From NCBI RefSeq assembly GCF_003206615.1, contig NZ_PZJW01000018.1, positions 1-54,294 on the forward strand: 54,294 nucleotides of DNA, given 5' to 3'. The translations under genes and the position numbers were made by a program. The stretch is from Salinicola acroporae. GTDB lineage: Bacteria; Pseudomonadota; Gammaproteobacteria; Pseudomonadales; Halomonadaceae. Below the pieces are notes generated by a model that did not search any database, was not told where the DNA came from, and was given only the letters and a program-made list of their open reading frames with translations. This document shows positions 34,311-43,206 of the stretch, one piece after another (position 1 is the first letter of the stretch; each line of letters begins with the position of its first letter).

Positions 34311-34618
34311 GGTGCCTTGTGGAGATCCCTGCCGTGGCGGGGTCGTGCCGGGCGGTCGTGCGGGAAATCCCGACAGGCCCTCACAGTCGGCCCTGTCGTC
34401 ACAGCGGTCTCGGGTAGGGTCAGCCCCGAGACCTTCCCGCAGGCCTTTTCTTGAAGGTCTCGAATCTCCAGGCCCGGACAAGTCCACGGTCGTGTGTCTC
34501 CGCAAGATTGTCTTTGCTGGTTCTCCCAAACATCACGAGTCTGTCACGGTGCTGACATATTGGCCCGCGATACTCTGTCGACGCAGAAAGACAAATCTCG
34601 ACAAGCGGAGAGCATGTC
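34311..34618. other. Intergenic region, no gene recognised
   Basis: No convincing gene is seen. The region has several short GC-rich inverted words and, near the right end, GGAG as a ribosome site for the small gene at 34619. A plus-strand frame spanning 34186-34929 runs through repeat copy B and is not considered coding. Confidence 0.4.
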
Positions 34619-34804
34619 ATGGGCGAAACGATCAAGCCGCAGGATCTCAAGCGCTACAGCATCGAGCTGACCGAACGTCCGGACGGTTCCTTTGGCGTCG
34701 TCGTCGCCAACGACGAGTCGGACGACAACCTGGAGCTGCTGGCTGGCGCGCTCTGTCGGGTTGCGCTGGATCTCTACCAGCGGGCCAGGGCGGAAACCCA
34801 CTGA
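34619..34804 (+). CDS. Small conserved-looking protein of unknown function
   Basis: A 61-residue acidic protein (KPQDLKRYSIELTERPDGSF, then a short helical tail ending in RARAETH). GGAG lies eight bases before the ATG. The pattern suggests a beta-hairpin followed by a helix, with no membrane segment. It has no obvious operon partner; the neighbours are paoC and an arylsulfotransferase-family gene, both separated by repeat elements. I do not recognise the family. Confidence 0.55.
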   Translation: MGETIKPQDLKRYSIELTERPDGSFGVVVANDESDDNLELLAGALCRVALDLYQRARAETH

Positions 34805-34990
34805 AGACCGATTTCCCGCCGAATCAACCTGGAACGACGGCCGATCAACGTCGGACGGCCTCGCTCGTCATCTCTCGACGCTATTTCCCTGTCGACGATG
34901 ATCCCGACGTTGATGAAAACGTTACGTAAATGACGTCGACGGACAACGTTAAGACAACACACCCCGCTGAACCTCCCCATCGCCATCTCG

Positions 34991-35029
34991 CTCTAAGACT
35001 CGTCCGAAATCGACGAGCGACGGTCCAAC
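34991..35029 (+). repeat. Fragment of the dispersed repeat, copy D
   Basis: About 39 bp resembling the left end of copy C: GTCCGAAATCGACGAGCGAC followed by GGTCCAAC in place of GGCCAGAC. The rest of the element is missing. It lies between the small 61-residue gene and the arylsulfotransferase-family gene; nothing else is recognised between 34805 and 35066. Confidence 0.6.
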
Positions 35030-35066
35030 CGCGCTCCACCTGGAAACCATACAGGATGGTGGAATC

Positions 35067-36506
35067 ATGGATTCGCCCAAGACGCCCGAAAAGCGCCCGG
35101 TCCGGCAGGATGCCGACACGTTCACCGATAAACTCTTCAAGACCTTCTCGATCATCGCGGCTCTGGTGCTGGTGTTCGTGATCGGTGCCTTTTCGGTGGT
35201 CACCGAGATCTTTCCCGGACCGCAGATTCAACACGCCTACCAGGCGGGGCAGGCGCTCTACCATCAGGCGACCGACTACAACGACGTCTACAAGGGCGAT
35301 ATCTGGCGTCCCCAGCGCACCGATGCCAAGGGCGTCACCCAGTATGATCCCCGGCTCGCCCGCAATGGCCTGACCCTCTACACCGTGGGCACCGAGCCGG
35401 CTGCCTATCTTGTCGACATGCACGGCAAGGTGATCCACGAGTGGCGCAAGCCCTACAGCGAGGTGTGGGCCGACGGGAAGGGCGTGGCCAATCCGCGGCC
35501 CGACGAGTTCATCCACTTCCGCAATGCACAAGTGCTGCCCAACGGTGACCTGATCGCGCTCTACGAGGGCAACGGCGATACCCCCTACGGCTACGGGTTG
35601 GTCAAGCTGGACAAGGACTCCAACGTGATCTGGCGCTACGCCGGTCGAGCCCACCACCAGTTCGCCGTCGCGCCGGACGGCAAGATCTATGCTTTGATTC
35701 ACGGCATCTTCGACGACGAGATCGAAGGGCTGGACTACCTCAAGCCGCCGCGTCTCGAGGACTCGCTGGTGGTGCTGTCGCCGGAGGGCAAGGAGTTGCA
35801 GCGCACCCGCCTGCTGCCGACGGTCCAGCACTCGCCGTTCAGCGAGTTGCTGAACAACGTGCCGGGGATCATGCTGGGAGACCCCATCCACGCCAACGCG
35901 GTGGACTACCTCACCGACGCCAAGGCTCGCAATTTCCCCTTCGGCAACCCGGGTGACCTGCTGCTGTCGTTCCGCGAGACCAGTTCCATCGCGGTGTTCG
36001 ACCCGCGCTCGCAGAAGATCACCTGGGCAACGCGCGGCCCATGGATTCGCCAGCACGACCCCGACGTATTGCCCAACGGCGATATCGTGATGTTCGACAA
36101 CCGCGGTCACTACCATACCCCGGAGGGCGAATCGCGGGTCGTGGAGTTCGATCCCCGCACCCTGCAGGTCGTCTGGCAGTACGCCGGCACGCCGGAGCGG
36201 CCGCTGGAGAGCGAGATCCGCGGCGACCAGCATCGGCTCGACAACGGCAACACCCTGATCAGCGAATCCGATGGCGGTCGCCTGGTGGAAGTGACCCGGG
36301 AAGGCCAGATTGCCTGGGAGTATGTCGTGCCGACGCGGGGAGGTCCGAACGACGACATGATCCCGATCATCGGTTGGTCGCAGCGGCTCGATCCCGCAAG
36401 CTTCGACAGCGACTTCGCCCGGTCGCTGGATCTCGGCGACGATGGTGGCCCCGAGGCGCGGCCGGCGCAGGACGATGACGCCGGGGACGGCGTGCCGGCT
36501 CGCTGA
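35067..36506 (+). CDS. Arylsulfotransferase (ASST)-family protein, membrane anchored
   Basis: A 479-residue protein. Residues 1-26 are cytoplasmic and basic, about 27-50 form one membrane span, and the remainder is periplasmic. It has the repeated blades of an ASST-type beta propeller (NAQVLPNGDLIALYEG, FAVAPDGKIYALIHG, HDPDVLPNGDIVMFDNRGH, GDQHRLDNGNTLISESDGG). Classical enzymes transfer sulfate between phenols through a histidine; His residues occur in the blades, but I cannot assign the catalytic one. Many family members have unknown substrates. It stands alone on its strand, followed by the bio operon. Confidence 0.75.
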   Translation: MDSPKTPEKRPVRQDADTFTDKLFKTFSIIAALVLVFVIGAFSVVTEIFPGPQIQHAYQAGQALYHQATDYNDVYKGDIWRPQRTDAKGVTQYDPRLARNGLTLYTVGTEPAAYLVDMHGKVIHEWRKPYSEVWADGKGVANPRPDEFIHFRNAQVLPNGDLIALYEGNGDTPYGYGLVKLDKDSNVIWRYAGRAHHQFAVAPDGKIYALIHGIFDDEIEGLDYLKPPRLEDSLVVLSPEGKELQRTRLLPTVQHSPFSELLNNVPGIMLGDPIHANAVDYLTDAKARNFPFGNPGDLLLSFRETSSIAVFDPRSQKITWATRGPWIRQHDPDVLPNGDIVMFDNRGHYHTPEGESRVVEFDPRTLQVVWQYAGTPERPLESEIRGDQHRLDNGNTLISESDGGRLVEVTREGQIAWEYVVPTRGGPNDDMIPIIGWSQRLDPASFDSDFARSLDLGDDGGPEARPAQDDDAGDGVPAR

Positions 36507-36578
36507 GATGACGAGCCGGCGCTCGTCGCCCGCATCGCGGGGCGCCATGCCGACGCCGGTGCCGTGTCCCCGCGTTTA

Positions 36579-36606
36579 GTCAACCTGGTTTTGATTTGAA
36601 GTTGAC
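36579..36606. promoter_or_regulatory. BirA-like operator 1 upstream of bioB
   Basis: GTCAACC (36579-36585) and AGTTGAC (36600-36606) form a dyad with a 14-base spacer, as in the biotin operator (half sites of the type GTNAACC and GGTTNAC, spacer 14-15). Biotinyl-AMP-bound BirA would repress the bio operon here. Confidence 0.6.
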
Positions 36607-36627
36607 CAGTGGTCGTGCCACCATTCC

Positions 36628-36655
36628 GTCAACTTATTAAACGATAAAGGTTGAC
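36628..36655. promoter_or_regulatory. BirA-like operator 2 overlapping the bioB ribosome site
   Basis: GTCAACT (36628-36634) and GGTTGAC (36649-36655) form a second dyad with the same 14-base spacer, 49 bases after the first. It covers the AAAGG ribosome site and ends six bases before the bioB ATG. Tandem sites suggest cooperative repression. Confidence 0.6.
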
Positions 36656-36661
36656 TGGCCC

Positions 36662-37810
36662 ATGGCAACGCCTCTTTCTCAAACGCAAAGCAGCACGCTG
36701 TCGGCTCGAATGGAAAACCGCGCACTGCCGGCAACCCAGGGCGGGTCACTTTCCGCAACGGAAACCACGCCGCTGCGCCACGACTGGCAGCGGGCGGAGA
36801 TCCAGGCGTTGCTGGAGCGCCCATTCAACGATCTGCTGTTCCAGGCGCAGGGCGTGCACCGCCAGCATTTCGATCCCAACGCCGTCCAGATCTCCACGCT
36901 GCTGTCGATCAAGACCGGCGCCTGCCCGGAGGATTGCAAGTACTGCCCCCAGTCCGGGCACTACAACACCGGACTCGAGCGCGAGAAGCTGTTGCAGGTC
37001 GAGGCCGTGCTCGAGGAAGCGCGCAAGGCCAAGGCGATCGGCGCCAGCCGCTTCTGCATGGGGGCGGCCTGGAAGCATCCCAGCGCCAAAGACATGCCCT
37101 ACGTGCTGGAGATGGTCCGGGGCGTGCGGGCCCTGGGGCTGGAGACCTGCATGACGCTGGGCATGTTGAACCGCGACCAGGCCGAGCAGCTCGGCGAGGC
37201 CGGGCTCGACTACTACAACCACAACCTCGACACCTCACCGGAGTACTACGGCGAGATCATCACCACCCGCACCTATGCCGACCGCCTGGAGACCCTGGAC
37301 CACGTCCGCCAGTCCGGCATGAAGATCTGTAGCGGCGGCATTCTCGGCATGGGCGAGAGCGTCGGCGATCGAGCGGGGCTGTTGCAGCAGTTGGCCAACC
37401 TGCCCGAGCACCCCGAAAGCGTGCCGATCAACATGCTGATCCGGATCCAGGGCACGCCGCTCGAGCACGTCGAGGATCTCGACCCCATCGATTTCATCCG
37501 CACCATCGCCGTCGCGCGCATCCTGATGCCGCGCTCCCACGTGAGACTGGCCGCCGGGCGTGAACTGATGAGCGACGAGACCCAGGCGCTGGCGTTCCTC
37601 GCCGGCGCCAACTCCATTTTCTACGGCGAGCGCCTGCTCACCGCGGACAATCCCCAGGCGGGCCATGACCAGCGGCTCTTCGATCGCCTGGGGCTGCATC
37701 CCGAGCGCCGCGAGGACGTCGACGACAGTGTCCACGAGGCTGCCCTCCGGGAGCAGGTGGCCCGGGCCCGGTTCGACGCCATGGTCACCGACGCCACGGC
37801 CCGGGCATGA
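36662..37810 (+). CDS. bioB: Biotin synthase BioB
   Basis: Radical SAM enzyme that inserts sulfur into dethiobiotin, the last step of biotin synthesis. The 4Fe-4S motif C-x3-C-x2-C (Cys88, 92, 95 in [10 protein letters not shown]) and later [11 protein letters not shown] and [12 protein letters not shown] segments are typical. The 382-residue protein carries about 35 extra N-terminal residues, rich in Ser, Thr and Gln, compared with E. coli BioB. The start at 36662 is supported by AAAGG and by the operator that ends just before it; an internal ATG at 36710 is an alternative. It overlaps bioF by four bases. Confidence 0.96.
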   Translation: MATPLSQTQSSTLSARMENRALPATQGGSLSATETTPLRHDWQRAEIQALLERPFNDLLFQAQGVHRQHFDPNAVQISTLLSIKTGACPEDCKYCPQSGHYNTGLEREKLLQVEAVLEEARKAKAIGASRFCMGAAWKHPSAKDMPYVLEMVRGVRALGLETCMTLGMLNRDQAEQLGEAGLDYYNHNLDTSPEYYGEIITTRTYADRLETLDHVRQSGMKICSGGILGMGESVGDRAGLLQQLANLPEHPESVPINMLIRIQGTPLEHVEDLDPIDFIRTIAVARILMPRSHVRLAAGRELMSDETQALAFLAGANSIFYGERLLTADNPQAGHDQRLFDRLGLHPERREDVDDSVHEAALREQVARARFDAMVTDATARA

Positions 37811-39078
37811 GCGAGGCCGTGGGGACAGCGCCCGAAGCGCGGGACGATTCGCTGGATAGCGTGCTGGCGGCGCGGCTGGCGCGCCAGCGGCAGCACCAGC
37901 GCTATCGCCGGCGGGCGACGACGACCGGCATCGGGCCACGCTTTCAGTGCCGGGGGCGCGAGATACTGGCCTTCTGCAGCAACGACTACCTCGGGCTGGC
38001 GGGGGATCCGCGCCTGGCCGAGGCGCTGGCGGAAGGGGCCCGGCGTTTCGGCACCGGCGGCGGTGCATCGCACCTGGTCTGCGGCCATGGCGAGGCCCAC
38101 GAACGGCTGGAACGGCGCCTGGCCCGGTTGACCGGCTATCCGCGGGCACTGCTCTTCTCCAGTGGCTACCAGGCCAATCTCGGCGTCGTCTCTGCGCTGC
38201 TGGGCCGCGGGGACGTGGCACTCCACGACCGCCTCAACCACGCTTCGCTGCTGGACGCGACACGGCTGGCCGGTGCCCGGCTGGAGCGCTTCGCCCACCG
38301 CAATGCCGACGATTGCGGCGAACGGCTGGCGATGCTGGCCGCCCAGAGGCGCGCGCTGGTCGTCAGCGATGGCGTGTTCAGCATGGACGGCGATGTCGCC
38401 GACCTGGAGCCGTTGGCGGCTCAGTGCGAGCGCCAGCGGGCGTGGTTGATGATCGATGACGCCCACGGCCTGGGCGTGCTGGGCGAGGAGGGCGGTGGGA
38501 CGCGCCAGGCGCAGGGGATCGCGCCGGACCGGATCGCGGTCACCGTCGGCACGCTGGGCAAGGCGCTCGGCACCCAGGGTGCGTTCGTCGCCGGCAGCGA
38601 GGCGCTGATCGAGGCACTGATCCAGTTCTCCCGCCCCTACGTCTATACCACCAGTCTCTCGCCCGCGCTGGCGTGGGCGACGCTGACCAGTCTGGATATC
38701 GTCCGCGACGAGCCGGAACGCCGTGATCATCTCGCCTCACTGGTCCGGCGCTTCCGTCGTGAAGTCGCCAGCCTGAGCGAATTCGATCTACACCTGATGT
38801 CATCGGATACGCCGATCCAGCCGCTGGTGGTCGGGCCGAGCTGGAGCCGGGTGCCGGGCGAGCGCGGTGGCAATGAGGCCGCGGCGCTGACGCTGGCGGC
38901 GGCCTTGCAGGAGGCCGGGTTCTGGTGCGGCGCAATCCGTCCTCCCACGGTGCCCGAAGGCACCTCGCGGCTGCGCTTCACGCTCTCGGCAGCCCACACC
39001 CATGACGATCTCGACCGGCTGCTGAGCGCGCTGTTCGATGCCGCCCGTCGGCTGTTCAGCGCGGGTCAGTCGGCATGA
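37807..39078 (+). CDS. bioF: 8-amino-7-oxononanoate synthase BioF
   Basis: PLP-dependent enzyme that condenses pimeloyl-ACP with L-alanine. The 423-residue protein has [30 protein letters not shown] and the PLP lysine in [15 protein letters not shown]. It is somewhat longer than E. coli BioF (384) because of N-terminal and C-terminal tails. It overlaps bioB and bioH by four bases each, so translation of the three is coupled. Confidence 0.95.
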   Translation: MSEAVGTAPEARDDSLDSVLAARLARQRQHQRYRRRATTTGIGPRFQCRGREILAFCSNDYLGLAGDPRLAEALAEGARRFGTGGGASHLVCGHGEAHERLERRLARLTGYPRALLFSSGYQANLGVVSALLGRGDVALHDRLNHASLLDATRLAGARLERFAHRNADDCGERLAMLAAQRRALVVSDGVFSMDGDVADLEPLAAQCERQRAWLMIDDAHGLGVLGEEGGGTRQAQGIAPDRIAVTVGTLGKALGTQGAFVAGSEALIEALIQFSRPYVYTTSLSPALAWATLTSLDIVRDEPERRDHLASLVRRFRREVASLSEFDLHLMSSDTPIQPLVVGPSWSRVPGERGGNEAAALTLAAALQEAGFWCGAIRPPTVPEGTSRLRFTLSAAHTHDDLDRLLSALFDAARRLFSAGQSA

Positions 39079-39818
39079 GCGTGCAGACTATCGTGCTCCT
39101 GCCCGGGTGGGCGCTAGGCTCGGCACCGCTGGCGCCGTTGGCCGAGGCCCTGCATCGGCGGCTGCCTGCGTGCTATCGGGTCGAGTGCATCGACTATCCC
39201 GGGTTGACCAGTCATCGGCCCGAAAGCTGGGTGGCGGCGCTCGACCATGCGCTGCCCCAGGACGCCTGGCTGGCGGGCTGGTCCCTGGGCGGGATGCTGG
39301 CCACCTCGCTGGCGCAGTGGCGCGGTCGCCGGGCGCGGGGCCTGATCGCGCTGGCTGCCAATGCCAGCTTCGTCACTCGGTCTGGCTGGCCGCAGGCGAT
39401 GACGGGTGAGGCGCTGGAAGACTTCCGGTGCGGCCTGCGGGCATCGCCCACTCGGACCTTCAAGCGGTTCTCCCGGTTGAGCGCCCAGGGGGGGCGGGAT
39501 ACGCGTCGGCTGGGGCGGGAGCTGCTGGCGGCGCTGGAGACGACGCCACTCGATCAGGCCCTGGCCGGACTGGGGGTGTTGTCCGCCCTCGATCTGCGTG
39601 AGGTCCCGGCAACGCTGAAGATCCCGCAGCTCCATCTGTTCGGGGAGGATGATGCCCTGGTGCCGGGGGCCGCGCGCCACGCCATCGCTGCGCGCCTGCC
39701 CCGCGGTGGCCGCACGGCATCGATCGCGGAGGCGGGCCACGCCTTTCCGTTGGAACGCGCCGACGAGACCGCGGCACTGATGGCAGCCTTCATCCTCGCC
39801 GCCGACGAGGCCGTCTGA
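39075..39818 (+). CDS. bioH: Pimeloyl-ACP methyl ester carboxylesterase BioH
   Basis: A 247-residue alpha/beta hydrolase that removes the methyl group from pimeloyl-ACP methyl ester and ends the BioC-BioH route. The nucleophile is Ser in GWSLGGM, the acid is Asp in FGEDDALVPG, and the histidine is in EAGHAFPLE. Its stop codon overlaps the bioC ATG. Unlike in E. coli, where bioH is separate, it sits within the bio operon. Confidence 0.93.
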   Translation: MSVQTIVLLPGWALGSAPLAPLAEALHRRLPACYRVECIDYPGLTSHRPESWVAALDHALPQDAWLAGWSLGGMLATSLAQWRGRRARGLIALAANASFVTRSGWPQAMTGEALEDFRCGLRASPTRTFKRFSRLSAQGGRDTRRLGRELLAALETTPLDQALAGLGVLSALDLREVPATLKIPQLHLFGEDDALVPGAARHAIAARLPRGGRTASIAEAGHAFPLERADETAALMAAFILAADEAV

Positions 39819-40654
39819 TGACCGCGATGACGCCCCCACGCCGCGCCGCTGTCGCCGGGGAGAGCCGTCGCCGGCGGATCGCCGACGCTTTTTCCCGGGC
39901 CGCGTCCGGTTATGACGGCGCCGCCCAGTTGCAGCAGGCCGTCGCCGACGACCTGCTGGCGCGGCTGCCGCAATCGGCCTCCCGCCGCGCGCTGGTCGAT
40001 ATCGGCTGCGGCACCGGCTACCTGGTATCGCGCCTGGTCGAGCGCCACGGTGGGCCCGCCATCGGGCTGGACATCGCCCCCGGCATGCTGGATCAGGCCC
40101 GGCGCCGGCACGCCGGCCGTTCGATCCACTGGGTGACCGGCTGCGCGGAGTCGCTGCCGCTGACCGCCGGCAGTGTCGACCTGGTGGTATCGAGCCTGGC
40201 GGTGCAGTGGTGCGATTCGCTCGAGGATTTTCTGCGCGAAGCCGCCCGGGTGGTGGCGCCCGGCGGTTGGCTCGGCTTCACCACCCTGTGCGAGGGTACG
40301 CTGGCAGAGCTGCAATGGGCGTGGCAGCGGGTCGATGGCGCGGTCCACGTCAACGAGTTCCTGGCGGAATCCCGGCTGGTCGAGACGCTGCGGGCCCCCG
40401 GCTGGCGACCGGCCGAGGTAACCATGACCACGCGCCGAACCCACCATGCCACGCCGGCGGACACATTGCGTGCGCTGAAGCGTATCGGTGCCAACACGAT
40501 AACGGCGTCGGTGGCGGCCGGTGCTGGCCTGTCCGGCCGTCGCCGCTTCGACCGGCTGGCCCAGGCGCTGGAGCGCTGGCGCGAGCCGGCCGGGATCCCT
40601 ACCCGCTACCGCGTTGCCACCGTGCTGATGCAACGTCACACCCTGCAGGATTGA
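39818..40654 (+). CDS. bioC: Malonyl-ACP O-methyltransferase BioC
   Basis: A 278-residue SAM-dependent methyltransferase that methylates malonyl-ACP to start pimelate synthesis. The SAM site VDIGCGTGYLVSRL, the acidic VIGLDIAP-like segment, and the BioC-typical VSSLAVQWCDS and LKRIGANTI segments are present. The start overlaps the bioH stop (TGATG); the ATG three codons later is an alternative. Confidence 0.94.
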   Translation: MTAMTPPRRAAVAGESRRRRIADAFSRAASGYDGAAQLQQAVADDLLARLPQSASRRALVDIGCGTGYLVSRLVERHGGPAIGLDIAPGMLDQARRRHAGRSIHWVTGCAESLPLTAGSVDLVVSSLAVQWCDSLEDFLREAARVVAPGGWLGFTTLCEGTLAELQWAWQRVDGAVHVNEFLAESRLVETLRAPGWRPAEVTMTTRRTHHATPADTLRALKRIGANTITASVAAGAGLSGRRRFDRLAQALERWREPAGIPTRYRVATVLMQRHTLQD

Positions 40655-40657
40655 GCC

Positions 40658-41359
40658 ATGAGAGCCTATTTCGTCACCGGTACCGACACTGACGCCGGCA
40701 AGACCGTGATCACCACGGGATTGATGGCCGCCGCCAGACGCCGGGGGCTGACCGTCGCGGGCGGCAAGCCGGTCGCCTCTGGCTGCGAGCGCACTCCGCA
40801 AGGCTGGCGCAACGCCGATGCGCTGGCCATCCAGGCTCAGTGCCACCCGGCGCTGCCGTATGACGCCATCAACCCCTTCGCCTTCGAGCCCGCCATCGCG
40901 CCGCATATCGCTGCCCGCGAAGCCGGCGTCGTGCTTGACATCCCGCGGCTGACCGGGCCGATGCGAAGGCTGCGGGAACGCGGCGCCGATCTCACCCTGA
41001 TCGAAGGGGCGGGCGGCTGGCGCGTCCCGCTCAATGAGCGCGAGTCGATCCCGGAATTGGCAATGTCGCTGCAAATCCCCGTGGTGCTGGTAGTGGGCGT
41101 GCGCCTGGGTGCGATCAATCATGCCCGCCTGACGCTGGAGGCGATCCAGCGCGACGGGGTCCGTGTCGCCGGCTGGGTCGCCAACACGCTCGAAGCCGCA
41201 ACCCCGCGCCTTGAGGAAAACCTCGAGGCGCTGACGCACTGGCTCGGCGGGCAGGGCGGGGTCCCCTGCCTGGGGGTGGTGCCCTGGCTGGAGGCACCGG
41301 ATGCCGAGACCACCGCCGACTTTCTCGATCTCGCGCCGCTGCTGAACGACCGTGCCTGA
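40658..41359 (+). CDS. bioD: Dethiobiotin synthetase BioD
   Basis: A 233-residue ATP-dependent carboxylase that closes the ureido ring of dethiobiotin. The P-loop GTDTDAGKT is at residues 8-16, the diaminopelargonate-binding region is KPVASGCE, and EGAGGWRVPL is the conserved active-site segment. It starts three bases after bioC. Confidence 0.95.
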   Translation: MRAYFVTGTDTDAGKTVITTGLMAAARRRGLTVAGGKPVASGCERTPQGWRNADALAIQAQCHPALPYDAINPFAFEPAIAPHIAAREAGVVLDIPRLTGPMRRLRERGADLTLIEGAGGWRVPLNERESIPELAMSLQIPVVLVVGVRLGAINHARLTLEAIQRDGVRVAGWVANTLEAATPRLEENLEALTHWLGGQGGVPCLGVVPWLEAPDAETTADFLDLAPLLNDRA

Positions 41360-41408
41360 GTGGCACGGGCGAACCCAGGCAAGGCTTCACACCGCAAAGA
41401 GACGACAC

Positions 41409-42761
41409 ATGGACCGCAATCGCGACTGGATGCAGCGTGACCTGGCCAGCCTCTGGCATCCCTGCACCCAAATGAAGGACCACGAGACGCTGCCCGTCGT
41501 GCCGATCCGGCGTGGCAAGGGTGTATGGCTGGAGGATTTCGAGGGCAAGCGCTATCTCGATATCGTCAGCTCCTGGTGGGTCAACGTCTTCGGCCATGCC
41601 AACGACCGGATCAACGACCGGATCAAAAGCCAACTCGACGAGCTGGAGCACGTGATCCTCTCCGGTTTCACTCATCAGCCGGTGATCGAGCTGTCGGAAA
41701 GGCTCGGCCAACTGGCGCCCGCCGGTCTCGGCCACTGCTTCTACGCCGACAACGGCTCTTCCGCCGTCGAGATCGCGCTCAAGATGAGCTACCACTACTG
41801 GCGCAACGTCGGGCGGCCGGAGAAGCGGCGCTTTCTGACCATCACCAACGGCTATCACGGCGAGACGCTGGGGGCCCTGTCGGTGGGAGACGTGGCGCTC
41901 TACACCGACACCTACCGCTCGCTGCTGCTGGACGTGATCAAGGTGCCGGCGCCGGACGGCTTCGGCCTGCCGCGAGACCAGTGGGTCGACCAGGCGCGGG
42001 ACGCCTTCGCGCAGATGGAAGCGGCGTTGGCGCGCCACGCCCATGAACTGGCGGCGGTCATCGTCGAACCGTTGATCCAATGCGCCGGCGGCATGCGCAT
42101 GTATCCGCCGGCGTATCTCACTTGGCTGCGCGAAGCCTGCGACCGCCACGGCGTGCAGCTGATCTTCGACGAGATCGCCGTCGGCTTCGGCCGCGCCGGG
42201 ACCCTGTTCGCGAGCGAGCAGGCCGGCGTTCGCCCCGACTTCCTGTGTCTCTCCAAGGCGCTCACCGGCGGCTACCTGCCACTATCGGTGGTGATGACCA
42301 CCGACGAGGTCTACGCCGCCTTCTACGACGACTACTCGACGCTCAAGGCGTTTTTGCACTCCCACAGCTATACCGGCAACCCGCTGGCCTGCGCTGCCGC
42401 ACTGGCGACGCTGGATATCTTCGAGCAGGACGATGTGATCGCCACCAACCGGGGCAAGGCCGAGGCGATGGGTCGGCTGGCCGAACCGCTGCGCGACCAT
42501 CCCCACGTCGGCGACGTTCGCCAGACCGGCATGGTGGTGGCGATCGAGATGGTCGCGGACAAGCCCAGTCTGACGCCTTACGACTTCCGCGAGCGTCGCG
42601 GCCTGCGTGTCTACGAGCACGCGCTCTCGCGCGGCGTGATGCTGCGGCCGCTGGGCAACGTCATCTACTGGATGCCGCCCTACGTGATCTCGCCGGAGGA
42701 GCTGGCCCTGGTGGCGGAGGTCACCCACGAAGGGCTGGAACTGGCTACCGCGGATGAATAA
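41409..42761 (+). CDS. bioA: Adenosylmethionine-8-amino-7-oxononanoate aminotransferase BioA
   Basis: A 450-residue PLP aminotransferase that converts 8-amino-7-oxononanoate to 7,8-diaminononanoate with SAM as amino donor. [12 protein letters not shown] at the N-terminus, [26 protein letters not shown] and the PLP lysine in [13 protein letters not shown] are typical of BioA. ATG 41409 gives the normal N-terminus; the frame is open from 41352, inside bioD. It is the last gene of the biotin operon, 49 bases after bioD. In many bacteria bioA is divergent, so its position here completes a single bioBFHCDA unit. Confidence 0.95.
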   Translation: MDRNRDWMQRDLASLWHPCTQMKDHETLPVVPIRRGKGVWLEDFEGKRYLDIVSSWWVNVFGHANDRINDRIKSQLDELEHVILSGFTHQPVIELSERLGQLAPAGLGHCFYADNGSSAVEIALKMSYHYWRNVGRPEKRRFLTITNGYHGETLGALSVGDVALYTDTYRSLLLDVIKVPAPDGFGLPRDQWVDQARDAFAQMEAALARHAHELAAVIVEPLIQCAGGMRMYPPAYLTWLREACDRHGVQLIFDEIAVGFGRAGTLFASEQAGVRPDFLCLSKALTGGYLPLSVVMTTDEVYAAFYDDYSTLKAFLHSHSYTGNPLACAAALATLDIFEQDDVIATNRGKAEAMGRLAEPLRDHPHVGDVRQTGMVVAIEMVADKPSLTPYDFRERRGLRVYEHALSRGVMLRPLGNVIYWMPPYVISPEELALVAEVTHEGLELATADE

Positions 42762-43206
42762 TTTGAAACCCGGCTAACTCCCTGTCGACGAAAGTCGAAG
42801 GTTCGTCGGCCGTCGCCACGGCGTTCGGCAGCCGCACCGGGCTCGAGACCCTGGCGTCGCGATTCCTCCAAGGTGATGAAACTGCGGGGGTTTTGGAACC
42901 CGTTGGAAATCTGGCAGGGCGACAGCGGTTTTCCGGCGAATGATTTCCCTGCGTTGGAACGATCCGCATCATACGTCATACATGACTACAGGATTCATCC
43001 ATAAGCGCCATTTTTGGTAGAAGTCTTACCCTGATGGCGGCTAAGTACGGATTGTTGTCGTGGCACCGTTTCTTACATAGTGAGTTCGCCGATGGGGCTT
43101 TTTTCTTTTCATTGTCAGAATTAAAACGGCCGTTTTGGATCGTTGAAAATGACAGGGCAAGAAGCCGGCCCCAAGAGAGTATTCCCATTCCTGTGTGGAG
43201 ACTGCC
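42762..43206. other. Intergenic region upstream of aceA
   Basis: No gene is seen. The left 200 bases are GC-rich without a clear terminator for bioA. Near 42972-42985 there is the small imperfect palindrome GTCATACATGAC. The right 200 bases are AT-richer and carry the likely aceA promoter (43052-43079) and a leader of about 120 bases with the ribosome site GGAG before ATG 43207. Confidence 0.45.
43052..43079 (+). promoter_or_regulatory. Candidate sigma70 promoter of aceA
   Basis: TTGTTG (43052-43057) and TACATA (43074-43079) are 16 bases apart, about 130 bases before the aceA start. This is the best match seen in the region, but it is only moderate. Confidence 0.35.

Noticed and set aside
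34881-36548. Minus-strand open frame (555 codons) opposite the arylsulfotransferase-family gene
   Set aside because: The plus-strand protein has clear propeller motifs and a membrane anchor, whereas the antisense frame is low-complexity and unrecognised.
39554-41239. Long minus-strand open frame (561 codons) across the bio genes
   Set aside because: It is antisense to bioH, bioC and bioD, which are certain genes. Long opposite-strand frames are common in GC-rich coding DNA, and this one shows no domain pattern.
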